This document shows positions 22,601-32,946 of a stretch of 64,000 bases of DNA, in pieces. The notes beneath the pieces were generated by a model. It saw only the letters and a program-made list of their open reading frames with translations, made no database searches and was not told the DNA's origin. The DNA lies in contig CM073468.1 in NCBI GenBank assembly GCA_037074535.1, positions 65,502,969-65,566,968 of the forward strand. Reading direction: 5' to 3'. The stretch is from Gleditsia sinensis (taxonomy: Eukaryota; Streptophyta; Magnoliopsida; Fabales; Fabaceae). Positions within the stretch are counted from its first letter, which is position 1. The number at the start of each line of letters is the position of its first letter. The position numbers were made by a program, and so were the translations under genes.

Positions 22601-25600
22601 AAAATGTGTATTGTGTAATAACCCCTTCACAAAACTCACGCAAACACAAGGGTTCATGTGGCCAGAGTGGTGCAGTCATGAGAGTCCTTTGCCCAACATC
22701 AACCACTCTACCATAGAAATCATAGATGTCAGTCGGCATAGCCATCTTAACTACAATGACCAAATTAACAGTCTTAAACACAATAAATTAACGGCTAGTT
22801 TGAACGTCTGGGTTAAGGGACATATTACGGAACGATAATGCATGCAAGTCTTGTATAGATGCAAGCAAATTCATATACCCTAAATGTCCTTGCAAATTCG
22901 CCACCATCTAGAATGATGACAATTAATAGTGAGGCAATGTGCTCTGTAAATGTCATATTACATTAATATTAGTCGCAGTATCAACAAGCAAATTTAAGCA
23001 TTATTTAAGCTAGCACTTTTGCTTGAGATAGTACATAGAAAGCAATTCGGGTTGATCTTTGGTTCACCAAGCGCCCCTAAATCTTTACATTGCATGATCC
23101 ATACTGCATTCCCTTTATCGTCTCAATCTTAGGGTCCATTTGGTACGCTGGAATAAACTTCAGTGGAATGAAAAGAAGAAACGAAGAGGGAATGAAAAAG
23201 AGAATAGAATGCCATTACCTTGTTTGGTATGCGATGGAAAAAATTAAGTAATGTGATATTTTATTATTTGATTAATAAAAATTGAAAGAATAGAAAGATA
23301 AGATAAACAAAATAATTAAATTAATTTTAATATAAAATAATTAAATTAATTTTTTTAAATAAAAAAAATTAAAAAAATAAATAAATTTTCTTTAAAAAAG
23401 GTTCTTACAAATTAATTTTTATAAAATATAATCAAATTAATTTTTTTAATAATTAAATTAAATTAAATTATTTTAATACAAAAAATTTGAAGTTAGCATT
23501 ATTTTATGATAGAATCTTAGATTCCATCCATTATTGGAAGAAGTCCATTTTCCATTAAACCAAACCATAGAATTCCACTTTCCATCTCAGATTCCTTTTC
23601 ATTCCAGCGTACCAAACAGGCCCTTAGTTTACATACCTATTCCATCTAGTTTCTCTGCTACAATCTAATTCCTATACTCTGGAGTGTTAAAATTGTGGCT
23701 TGAATTTAATGTAGCCACATTTGTTGAAAATGGCTAATCATTTTTGTTGAAAATGGTTAGCCACGTTTGTTGAAAATGGCTAGTCATTTTTGTTGAAAAT
23801 GGTTAGCCACGTTTGTTGAAAATGGCTAGCCATTTTTGTTGAAAATGATAGCCACATTTGTTGATTTTGCAAGGCATGCAAAGGAGGAAGGAGAAACAAA
23901 TTCAAACTCTATTGTTGACTCTTCTCACCTACCCATGTGCATTTGCTTATTTTCTCATGGCATGTTTGCTTATAAATAGGCAATGGAAAGAGATCAAAAT
24001 ACATCACTCGAGGTGGAGAAGCAAGCCAAGGAGAGTCAAGAAGTAGGAGCTTTGAGGCATTTGACTCTTAAAGCTTGAGTGATCTTTTGTGATATCATTT
24101 ATTAGTAATACACCATTGGTATTATTTGGTGTATTTTGGATACCAATTTGTGTAAAGTGATACACTAGTGAGAAATACATCATTGAGATATATTTAGGTG
24201 TATTTCGGATGTAGGTGTATTTGGGAGTATAGTAAAATCACTTTTGTATTCTCCATTTGATTTGTTAGTGAAGTTTGTTGGTCGTTTTGTTCATAAATGT
24301 AGGCTATAAGTTGAACCATGTTAATTCTTTTGTCTATTATTTTTCTCCTTATTATTTTGTCCCATTAATTGTCTATTTATAGACAAACATGCCATGGGAA
24401 AATAAGCAAATGCACATAGGTAGGTGAGAAGAGTCAACAATAGAGTTTGAATTTGTTTCTCCTTCCTCCTTTGCATGCCTTGCAAAATCAACAAATGTGG
24501 CTACCATTTTCAATAAAAATGGCTAGCCATTTTCAACAAATGTGACTAACCATTTTCAACAAAAGTGGCTAGCCATTTTCAACAAATGTGACTACATTAA
24601 ATTCAAGCCACAATTTCAACAAATCTCCACCTTAGCTTGAATTTTATCAAGCTCCAAATTAGTGAATTTCTAAATTGTCTTCTCCAATGCACACTTGAAC
24701 AATCCACATACTGCAGATTTCAAATAAGCTCACAAAAATACTTGAACTTAGAGAGGTCATCATATATGCTGTATTTTCAGAAGTGCCAACCTTTCCAATC
24801 ACAATGACACCTAGTGATATAATATCTCAAACAAAATGAAAATCACAAACATAATCAGAGTCAAAATATCCAATAACACTACCACCAGTGTTTGAACTCT
24901 ATTCAAATACCAAACCCCAATATCTGCAGTATGATATGTGCAAACAAAAGCATACATAATGCTTCAAAAGTATCTGACACCACTTTTTGACAAAACAGGT
25001 GCAGGGCCCCATAGTTCAGAATGGATGAAATCCATTTGCCCTTAGTCCTGTGAGTGGCTATACTGAACTTGACACAATATTTACAAAAGTCAAGTTTCTA
25101 ATCTCTCTTCTATCATAAGGGAGCCACGTGAAGCTTTTAAAGTTCCACCTTCAACAAAATACTTAGAGAAAATCACTTTCATTTATAGCCACATTGGCTA
25201 TGTTGCTAGTATTCTCTCTTTTCTCTTTGAACTTTGGACATTCTACTTTTCAATATCCTTCCTTCTTGCAGTAGTTACATCTGTCTTTTCTAGATTTAAA
25301 CTTTGACTCGTCTCCATTTTTACTCAAATCTTTTTCTTTATATCTCCCTTGAGCAATCAGAGCTGCATCCCGATTCTCGTTCCAATTTTCAGAAACTCTT
25401 TTCTTCAATTCACATGAATTCAATGATGACTTAACATCTTCTAAAGCAAGGGTGTCTCTTCCATAGAGCATAGTGTCGGCAAAATGTTTCATTGAAAAAA
25501 GTAGAGAACACAATAAGATTAAAACTTGATCTTCGTCATCAATATTTTTCAAATCCAAAATAACTCTATTGAACTCATCCAGATGGTCTTTAGTAGGTGT

Positions 25601-26654
25601 ACCTTCTTTCATCCGAAGTGTGTAGAATCGCTGCTTCAAATAAAGCTGATTAGTGAAAAATTTTGTCATAAATAGACTTTCTAATTTAACTCACAATTTT
25701 GCCACTGTTATTTCGTCTGCAACCCAACCTCCAGTAAAATTTTATCTGCAAGAGATAACTGAATTGCACTGAGTGTACGTACTAAAAAGTTTTCTTTTAT
25801 TTCATCAGACAGTATTGCTAGCGAAGCCTTCTTTATTTCTATTGTCTTTAACAACTTTGTTGTACTAATAAGACTTGAATTGCACTGAGTGTACGTACTA
25901 AAAAGTTTTCTTTTATTTCATCAGACAGTGTTGCTAGCGAAGCCTTTTTTATTTCTATTGTCTTTAACAACTTTGTTGTATTAATAAGACTTCACAAGCT
26001 TATTGTTGTCGTTGAATTTTTTTATTTCAAATTTTGCCACAATTTCAAAAGGATTCAAAATTAAAATTTTTCTAGATATGAAAAATCAGTTAATAATGAA
26101 ACTACGTAGCATACTAAGAATTTTTTAAAAAATAACCACTAATGTGGCTCTGATACCTCTTGTTGAGATTTTGGAGGATCAAACATGGAGCTCAATTTTA
26201 AGTTCTTTGAACTTCAATCCCCAAAACGCAATCAAATTAATTTACTTTTACTACAGATGAAAATATAATTATGACTATAACAAATCATTGAATCAAGAAC
26301 GACGATTATACCAGTAAAGGGCTTCCGCTTTACAGCTGGGTCGAGCTGATTACACCACCGGAGACGGCAAGATTTGCCAGATCGTCCAGCGATCCCACGA
26401 GCAATCAAGCTCCAATTTCTGGCCCCGAACTTGCTGACGAGCTGACTCAGTATCGCGTCCTCCTCTGGGGACCAAGGTCCCTTCACTCTGTCTTTGGCGC
26501 CGTGGGAGCTACTTCCACCCCCTTCGCCTAATTCCGTCAAACCCTCGTCGCCACTTCCGGCATCACCACCACCGTCGCCGGCGGTAGCCTCAACTCCGTC
26601 GAGCTCGACTACCGTTGTTTCATCCACTTCCATCTTACACTCCATTCCCCGCAC
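19663..26654 (-). CDS. R2R3-MYB transcription factor, two exons
   Basis: Exon 1 is 26654-26312 (donor GTATAATC) and exon 2 is 20453-19663 (acceptor TTTTCAG); the G left from exon 1 joins AC of exon 2 to give Asp, for 377 residues. R2 (about 58-106) reads KGPWSPEEDAILSQLV, GARNWSLIARGIAGRSGKSC, RLRWCNQLDP. R3 (about 110-159) reads KRKPFTDEEDQIIVAAHAIH, GNKWAAIARLLPGRTDNAIK, NHWNSTLRR, with the Phe in place of the first Trp that is normal in plant R3. The wording is closest to the AtMYB1/MYB25/MYB109 group, recalled without a search. R2R3-MYBs bind DNA in the nucleus. The N-terminus is acidic and Gly-rich. The intron is about 5.9 kb, swollen by transposons, while both exons are intact. Confidence 0.92.
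20907..20946 (+). mobile_element. 5'-truncated SINE stub with target duplication
   Basis: CCACCTAATGAGAAAAGATT plus a (GTT)n tail matches the end of the SINE at 8320-8398. It is flanked by GACAGTAAAAATC (20894-20906) and GACAATAAAAATC (20947-20959), a 12-of-13 match that fits a target duplication. It lies in the MYB intron. Confidence 0.6.
22311..22530. repeat. 110-bp tandem duplication
   Basis: Two head-to-tail units (22311-22420 and 22421-22530) begin GGATCCCT and end TAAACTTTTG. By eye they differ at two positions. The repeat lies in the MYB intron and has no coding content I recognise. Confidence 0.93.
23132..23623 (-). mobile_element. Tourist-like MITE, copy B (best preserved)
   Basis: A 492-bp element with terminal inverted repeats of about 23 bp: the left end is GGGTCCATTTGGTACGCTGG and the right end, inverted, GGGCCTGTTTGGTACGCTGG. 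The 3-bp target duplication TTA lies at 23129-23131 and 23624-23626. A 3-bp TTA duplication with G-rich ends marks PIF/Harbinger MITEs. It has no transposase and sits in the MYB intron, in the opposite orientation to copies A and C. Confidence 0.88.
23685..24370 (+). repeat. Copia-type LTR, plus orientation
   Basis: Starts TGTTAAAATTGTGGCTTGAA and holds a TATA box (CTTATAAATAGGC, near 23969). Six full copies and one partial copy of a 23-bp unit (TGTTGAAAATGGYTAGCCA core) fill 23718-23865. The right border is not certain and may be near 24370, where inverted homology to the facing LTR ends. No coding region follows it in plus orientation. Confidence 0.65.
24371..24621 (-). repeat. Copia-type LTR, minus orientation, partial
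   Basis: Reads TGTTGAAATTGTGGCTTGAA on the minus strand from 24621 down and mirrors the left LTR through about four 23-bp units to the TATA box (CTATAAATAG), then stops. It is preceded on the minus strand by a polypurine tract (AAGGTGGAGATT, 24622-24633), so it is the 3' LTR of the element to its right, cut just after the TATA box. Confidence 0.7.
25250..25669 (-). pseudogene. Copia gag fragment with zinc knuckle
   Basis: A 139-residue open frame carries the copia gag (UBN2-type) signature: LKQRFYTLRMKEGTPTKDHL, FNRVILDLKNI, and at the end a zinc-knuckle start CNYCKKEGY, where the expected His reads Tyr before the stop. The gag protein would package element RNA. The upstream part of gag is broken. 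Confidence 0.8.
25761..25992. repeat. 116-bp tandem duplication inside the copia remnant
   Basis: Units 25761-25876 and 25877-25992 both start GAATTGCACTGAGTGTACGT and end AATAAGACTT. By eye three positions differ. The duplication probably arose after insertion of the element. Confidence 0.93.
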
Positions 26655-28838
26655 TAACCTTCCCTGACTGGAAGTGCAGCACTGCAGAGAGTAAGGACAA
26701 AGAGGACAGAGTAGATTTTATGAGGCAAATGTTTCGGGATTTACTGAAATTTGCCTGTTTTACTTTTTGAGGCCAATGCGTACATTACAAATTTATCCTT
26801 CCCTCTTCGGTTGGGTAGTACTCCCACCAATATTTTCAGAATCTGGGAGTTAATATAGAATTAAAGCTTAAAAAAAAAAAATCCAACTTGAAATTTTTTT
26901 TAAAAAAATCGCTGTCATATTTTTATTATAAAATTTAATAATAAATACCTTAAAAATTACAAGTAATTATCATGTTAAGTCAATCCAACTTTAGACCAAA
27001 TCTTATGTGGAAGACTTAATAAATATAGTTTACTTATATCTTATATTTGCATGTATAGTTTATTATTTGAGGAATTTTTGTTGGATTTTTTATAAATTAT
27101 TTATGAATTAATTATTAAAAATTATTTATTAAATTATTAAATAATATTAATTATAAAATATTGACATATTATATTATTTAAATCAATTAATGAATTAGTA
27201 TAAATTTTATAAATAAATTATCTATAATAAATTGGACTATCAATTTGAAATGTACTTGAAAATTATCTACTCTTATTAGATATAATCTTTCTTATTATCT
27301 CATTAAATAAAAAATAAATTTTATATATTAGATAGAGAACAATTACTTTATCTAAATTTTTTTTGCAGTTATTATTTTATAAAAAAATATGGATCTCTCA
27401 ATAGTGTCAAATGCACAAAATTTCATCAAATTTTTTTATATATTTATCTCAAAACATGTTATATTACATATTTATATATACGAATTTTGATCCAGGTAAA
27501 TCTTAATTTTTCTAACAAATATCCTAATTTTTCCAAAAACTTCAACTAAGTTAACCTTCTTTCATCTACCATAATCTATCTCTCTCCTTTTGTTTGCCCT
27601 AAACCTAGCCGTTGAAGCCGATCCAAAGTGACAGTCACTCTCTTTTTTTTCGTCTTCTTCTATTTTTTTTTTCTTCTCTTCTCTTGTTTTCTTATACTTT
27701 GAAGTCATTTTTTTCCTTGTGAATTTTTTTTTCTTTTATAAAAGTTCTTCACTTTTCCTTATAAGAAATTCGGTGTCAATAAGTATTTTTCAAGATTTAC
27801 CACTCATCTTTCAAATTTGCAACAGTAATATTGACGAACTTGAAAAAAATCTATTTAAGAGATAAAACTTTTAAAGAAGCTCTTGAAGATTTTTGAGCGT
27901 TCTATTCTTTTAGTTGTAATGTAGTGAATGTTGGTACTTTTCATGTAATATTGGTTAGAATTTCTTTAAAGCTCTTATATTCTCCAAGTCTATGTGCCTA
28001 TTTATCTAATAGCCGATGGAACTTTACGTCTCTCTGTGCCAACGATAAAAGACGTCGTCTTTTTAATTTTAATACAATTTAAATAATAAAATATATGTTA
28101 TAAATATAAGATAATTTAAAATAATTTAAATATATTTTTAAATTCAAAATAATATATATAAATTAATTAAATATAAAATAAAATAAAATAGACCAATTTT
28201 TCGTCATTATTTTTCTTCTCAATTTTTTAATAATTTTTAACTCTTTTAAATTTAGTTTTTCACTTTTTAGATGGTGTAAGTTCATAAAAATATTAAGAAA
28301 AATATATTTAAAGATAAAAAAATTTTTATATAAATGTTCTACCATAAAAAATATTTATAGAGAAATTACTATCTCGATAATAATTTTTTGAGATACTTTT
28401 TTATGGCCATTCATTTTTTTATTTAATCAAAAAAATATTGAACCATTAATCAAAATAATGGAATTTAATTATGAATTAAAGAAAAAATTGTTACAATAAA
28501 CTTAAATATAAATATTTAAATAATTCCAAGATTTCTTGCGGTTTCGGGAAAACCCAGTGACCTTGGCAGAAGTATGCAAATTAACAGAACAAAGCAACAC
28601 AATGAAATCTCAAGGGCAGAATCAATCCAAGAATTTAGTATAACATATATATAGGTAATAATATTTAAGACCGTGTCCAACTGAATGTTGAAGAAAACAA
28701 ATAAACAATGAATATTATTATTGTATTTAAAACCCAAAATCCATGTTGCCTCTGTATTTTCTAGTGTGTAATAGTATTATTTGTCGCCTAGTTTACACCA
28801 TCTCTGCGGAGAAAATTCAAGGGACAAAACCACGTCGT
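26655..28838. other. Spacer between the MYB and PAR1 genes
   Basis: 26655-26850 should hold the MYB 5'-UTR and promoter. Beyond it the DNA is very AT-rich. A CT-rich stretch at about 27540-27740 looks like leader sequence but no gene follows it. No other feature seen. Confidence 0.4.
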
Positions 28839-30995
28839 TTAGAAGGGAGACGGGGCAGGTGCTGATTGTATATCCTCTGAAAAGTCAGAAACAGGACCAG
28901 GGGCAGCTCCAGAGCTCATGAGCTCGATCATGGCACGGTGAGGGTTCCTCTGTTTCTGGCACAGGTCTGGCAGAAACACTCCTGCATAACATTAAAGCAG
29001 CTCTTCGTTAATTTCTGTTCTCAATTCCAAAAATAATACAAAATAGAGTTCTCTGCAAATGATCTCTTCCAAAAATATATATAACTTGTCCTGTTGCATA
29101 TTTAATTCATTTTTGACATTAATTAAACTTGATTATGAGTCAGACTTAATTATATTCTAATCAGCATAATGTTTAATAAAATATTATTTATTTATTTAAA
29201 TTAATTTTTTAATTTAAAAATAACAAAAAAATCAGATTTTTTTAAGAAAATATTTTTATATAATAATGCACACTTCTAAGTTTCAACATACAATTTTTTT
29301 AAATTATAAGTTTATCAAATAATTTTTCTACTTCATAAAAGAGATTCCCTTTTTTTAAAAAAAAATTTCTGGAAGAAGAACAATGTATACCTTGATTGGA
29401 TTTCAAGTCAATATATTAGGGAGTAAGGTATCTTGATGCTTTCATGGTCAAAATTAATTTGAAGCAAAGGCGACGATATGAATATGCGTTGCCATATATT
29501 CAAGGAAAGGTGATGAAGCTGACTTTTTCTTTTAGAGGTGGCCTTATTATATTAATGTAAGAATTTTCAAGCAGAAGAAAGCTAGAATCAGAATAAAGAT
29601 CAAAGCAGGCTTCAATAGGGAGAGAGAAACTTCAACCACGGAATTATTCTTCTTGGTTGAACGTAAATTGTTGAAAAAGTTCAAAGGCCACATCAATAGG
29701 TTTTTATGTTTATTATCAGATTTTTCGATAAAATTATAAAAAACAAATCTTTTATTTTTATATTTTATAATTTGACGAAAAAATTCCTCCATATATGTTA
29801 TAATTTAATCAAAAGTCGAATATAATAACAAACATATAATATATTACATATAAATTTTTTTTGAATATATTATACTAAATCGATCAGTTTAAATTATACT
29901 TAATCGTAGGTTAAATTTAAATTTTTTTCTATAAAATTTTATCAATTCGACTTTTTTTACATAAAATTTTTGTCAAGTTTTAGGATCAAATATTTTAAAA
30001 TTGACAAAAATCAGACCATGATCGGACATACTATGAATTATGAAATGGTGGGAATGAGAATGAAGAATTCTTACCCTCTCCGGCAGCCATGTTGAAGTAA
30101 AGGTCAACAATGTTGGGGCACTTGTTGTAACAAGCAGGGGAGCAAAGTTTGGCGGTGAATTGTGGCTCAAGCAAGGCATCAGAAGAAATGCCAACAGATT
30201 TTCTATCAACCCCACAAGCCTTCACACATCGGTCTGTCTCTATGTACTGAGCCATCTTCTCCACCACCACTTCTGATGTTCTGCATTGGTACTCCATGCT
30301 TCCATCTGCAACCCTACTTGTCTCCAACACACACCTTTTCCCCGACGATGCTATCGAAAATGCGCACCTGTCCTTTGGCAAATCTTCGCACACAATCTCG
30401 GCTGAAAATAAAACCCCAAAACACAATATGAATCAATTCTCAACATTGAAACACGCGGTGTTGTTATGTATTTTGATCCTCAAACAAAACATTTTTCTCA
30501 ATTTGATCTCTCAAAGTTTATGTCAACTCAAAAAATGCTTTCACTTTAATCTTGCTGACAAATAGTAAATAGATTTGCTTTGTCGACCAAACTAAGATCT
30601 TACTTAAATTATGCTATCATATTAATCACATAATCTTTTAATGAAATTAAAGTTATGATGCTTTTGAAAACCGGATGATAATTTGAAAATATGTATATTT
30701 TTTTATAATTAAAACAATAATTCATTCAAAATCAATTCAGAGTTTAACCCTATTCTAGGAACAAGGTTTTGAAAGTGTAAAAGCACAAAACAAAACGATG
30801 CATGAATGAACAAGAAATTCTATAAGAGAAAAATGAAGCACTCAAAATAAGCTTTTTAGCAAGATATATAAACTCAAAATAAATAATAATAATAATTCAG
30901 AGGAAATTGAGCATGGAAGAGTGCTTACCCAAAGATGCATGAACGAAAAGGGAAGAAAGGAAAAGAACCAAAGACAACTTAGTTGAAGAAGCCAT
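28839..30995 (-). CDS. PAR1-family (photoassimilate-responsive) secreted protein, three exons
   Basis: Coding exons are 30995-30929, 30401-30075 and 28981-28839; all junctions are GT-AG and in phase, giving 178 residues. Residues 1-22 are a signal peptide (MASSTKLSLVLFLSSLFVHA). The mature part starts AEIVCEDLPKDRCAFSIASS and carries about ten Cys, including VKACGVDRKSVGIS and LCSPACYNKCPNIVDLYFNM, which mark the PAR1 family. The C-terminus is Pro/Ala-rich (SSGAAPGPVS, SAPAPSPF), as in relatives. The family was first noted as induced by sugar and by virus infection in tobacco; its biochemical role is unknown, so only secretion and a disulphide-rich fold are inferred. Confidence 0.9.
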
Positions 30996-31100
30996 AGTTT
31001 AGTATGAACGTAGGAGAGGTGTGTTTGTGTTTATGTCTGTGAAGGGAAGTATGGAATTTGGAGATGTGAAGGTCGACGAAATGAAAATAGCCCAAAACGT

Positions 31101-31111
31101 CTATATATATA
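31101..31111 (-). promoter_or_regulatory. TATA box of the PAR1-family gene
   Basis: CTATATATATAG, about 105 bp upstream of the ATG at 30995, is well placed for a TATA box with a leader of about 75 bases. The call rests on position and sequence only. Confidence 0.5.
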
Positions 31112-32622
31112 GTTAGGGAAGATAGCGACGCGTTTGGAAGACTCACAAGTTGGCGGAGTCTACACCAACCATACTCTTTGTTTTTTGTTTTGTTTTTTTA
31201 AATATTTGATGGTTGATTCGTTTACTTTCTTGTTTGGTACGAGTGTTTGATGATGTACAACTATCTAAGACGTGTTTGCGTGTATCTGAACTTTGAAGTT
31301 TTCAACAAAGTCAAGCCAGGTTTTTTTTTTTTTTGTATACGTATTCATTCATATTTACCAAAAGCTAGCTTTGTCAACTTTCTTGTTCTGGCAGCTTCTT
31401 TGTTTCCAGAAGACTTCGGAGAAGAAGCGGACAATATTATGATATTTATATAGAGGCGTGTCTCGTATTTTTATAGACTGCATGCTTCAGCCTGCCATTG
31501 CTGAAAAAAGCTACGTTGAAGTTGGAAAATGAGAACAAGATTAGTCCAAATATTTTTTTAAAAAAAGAGGTTAAATAGACTTATAATTTAATTTTTAAAT
31601 TTTTTTAATATACAAATTAATCTATAAAATAATAATTTATTATAAGTTAATTATTTTGTTAATTTTAAAAAAAATTAAATTTATTACATATTAGTCTCTA
31701 GACTTATTTATTTAATAATTTTAAGATGAAACTAAGAGAAATTTTCGAATTGAGAAAATTAAAAAATATTTTTCAGAATTCTACCTGATATTTATTATAA
31801 GATAATAATTTTTTTAAAAAAAAAATTTTGTTAATTAGAAATGACCAACATATTGAGAATTTAAAAATAAGAATTATAGATTGAAACTTAAAAATAGTTA
31901 GTCAAGTAGTTAAAGAAGTATGTTCTCTATTTTTATTATTTTAATTTAAACTTTAAAATCGATATTTTAAAATATTTATTTTTCTAAATACGTAGACTAT
32001 ATGCAAAGTGTGCCTAGATACTTTGAAAAGAAATTTATAACGTATAAATTAATTTAAAAATATTCTCACAATCACACCTCTTTGTTGCTAGAAGTGTCTT
32101 TGGACCCACGTATCGTTGACCAACTTAAAACGCGTAAACTATCACATTCATAACCTAATAAGCAATAAAATTTGTGAATTCAAGCAATAATTTAATTAGC
32201 ACAAATTCTTCGTGTGTTTTTATATTCACTGTGACGTGAGGCAGTAGTTACGTAGTTGAGAATTGAGATCGCAATTGACAGCTTGCTCTCCAGATTAGGG
32301 TTGAAGGTTCTGACTTCGATTCTAGCTTCAAAGAAAAGTCACGATTATAAAAAGCATGCACTCACGAAGCTTCCACAGCTTTTCCATTTTCTCGAGAATA
32401 TTTACACCAAACAAACCAATTATATATATACACGAATGTGAAAGGAAATTAATAGACAATCTGATATCTTTCATATTAAGTAATTATTAGCACATAAAAT
32501 ATTATACTTAATCTTTTTAATTTTTTCAATTAATAAATTAATCTTTTGAAATGTGCTCTCCAATCTTAATTTAAATTACATTTATTATGTTAAAAATTAA
32601 AATAGATTGAAGATGAAGTTCT
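31112..32622. other. AT-rich spacer upstream of the PAR1-family gene
   Basis: Probably contains the distal promoter of the PAR1-family gene. A short open frame at 31247-31453 has no family match. No other feature seen. Confidence 0.4.
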
Positions 32623-32941
32623 TATTAAAAATATTAAACCTAACTCCACTCTTAAAATTTGAGTTAAAAAAGAGAGAATTGTTTAAACTTATAAAAAGTA
32701 TAATATTTAGACAATATTTAGACATCTAGTTGATGTAGAATTTCAACACACTCTCTTCACATCTAAAAATGAATAATATCTGTGGATGGGTCATATTGTG
32801 AACTGAAACAAACTCTGATACTATATTAAAAATATTGAGTTTAATTCTATTCTCAAAATTGCAATAAAAAAAAAAAAGAGGATTATCTAAACTTATAAAG
32901 AGTGCAATACTTAAATATCCAACTGATGTGAGATTTTAAAA
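32623..32941 (-). mobile_element. TRIM (miniature LTR retroelement)
   Basis: Two short direct repeats (32623-32748 and 32824-32941) act as LTRs, flanked by a perfect 5-bp target duplication GTTCT (32618-32622 and 32942-32946). On the minus strand the 5' LTR is followed by TAGTATCAGAGT (32823 down to 32812), a slightly changed initiator tRNA-Met primer site (TGGTATCAGAGC). Only about 75 bp separate the LTRs and nothing is coded. This is the defining layout of TRIM elements, which are mobilised by enzymes from other elements. Confidence 0.82.
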
Positions 32942-32946
32942 GTTCT

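Larger units (their letters stand above)
24622..26160 (-). mobile_element. Ty1/copia element body, deleted and decayed
   Basis: On the minus strand, from right to left: a primer-binding site (GGTATCAGAGCCA, about 26142-26155) matching initiator tRNA-Met, a tandem duplication, gag (25669-25250), traces of the protease-integrase link (TLKASRGSLM, near 25130), an integrase start (CKYCVKFS, near 25075) and a fragment like the copia RNase H tail (GYFDSDYV, near 24880). Reverse transcriptase is missing, so the body has a large internal deletion. A 5' LTR would lie right of 26160 but I could not recognise one. It is inside the MYB intron, in the same orientation as the gene. Confidence 0.7.

Noticed and set aside
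22518..22838. Overlapping open frames of 87 and 92 codons on opposite strands
   Set aside because: They lie in the MYB intron, match no family and mirror each other, so they are most likely chance frames.
23718..24620. Regularly spaced short repeats that might suggest a CRISPR-like array
   Set aside because: The repeats are contiguous 23-bp units without unique spacers, inside plant LTRs in a eukaryotic genome.
29547..29792. 81-codon minus-strand frame within the PAR1 gene
   Set aside because: It lies wholly in intron 2 and has no homology or splice support.
32230..32330. tRNA-like text around GGTTCTGACTTCGATTCTAG
   Set aside because: It lacks a convincing A box and cloverleaf pairing, so no tRNA or SINE call is made.
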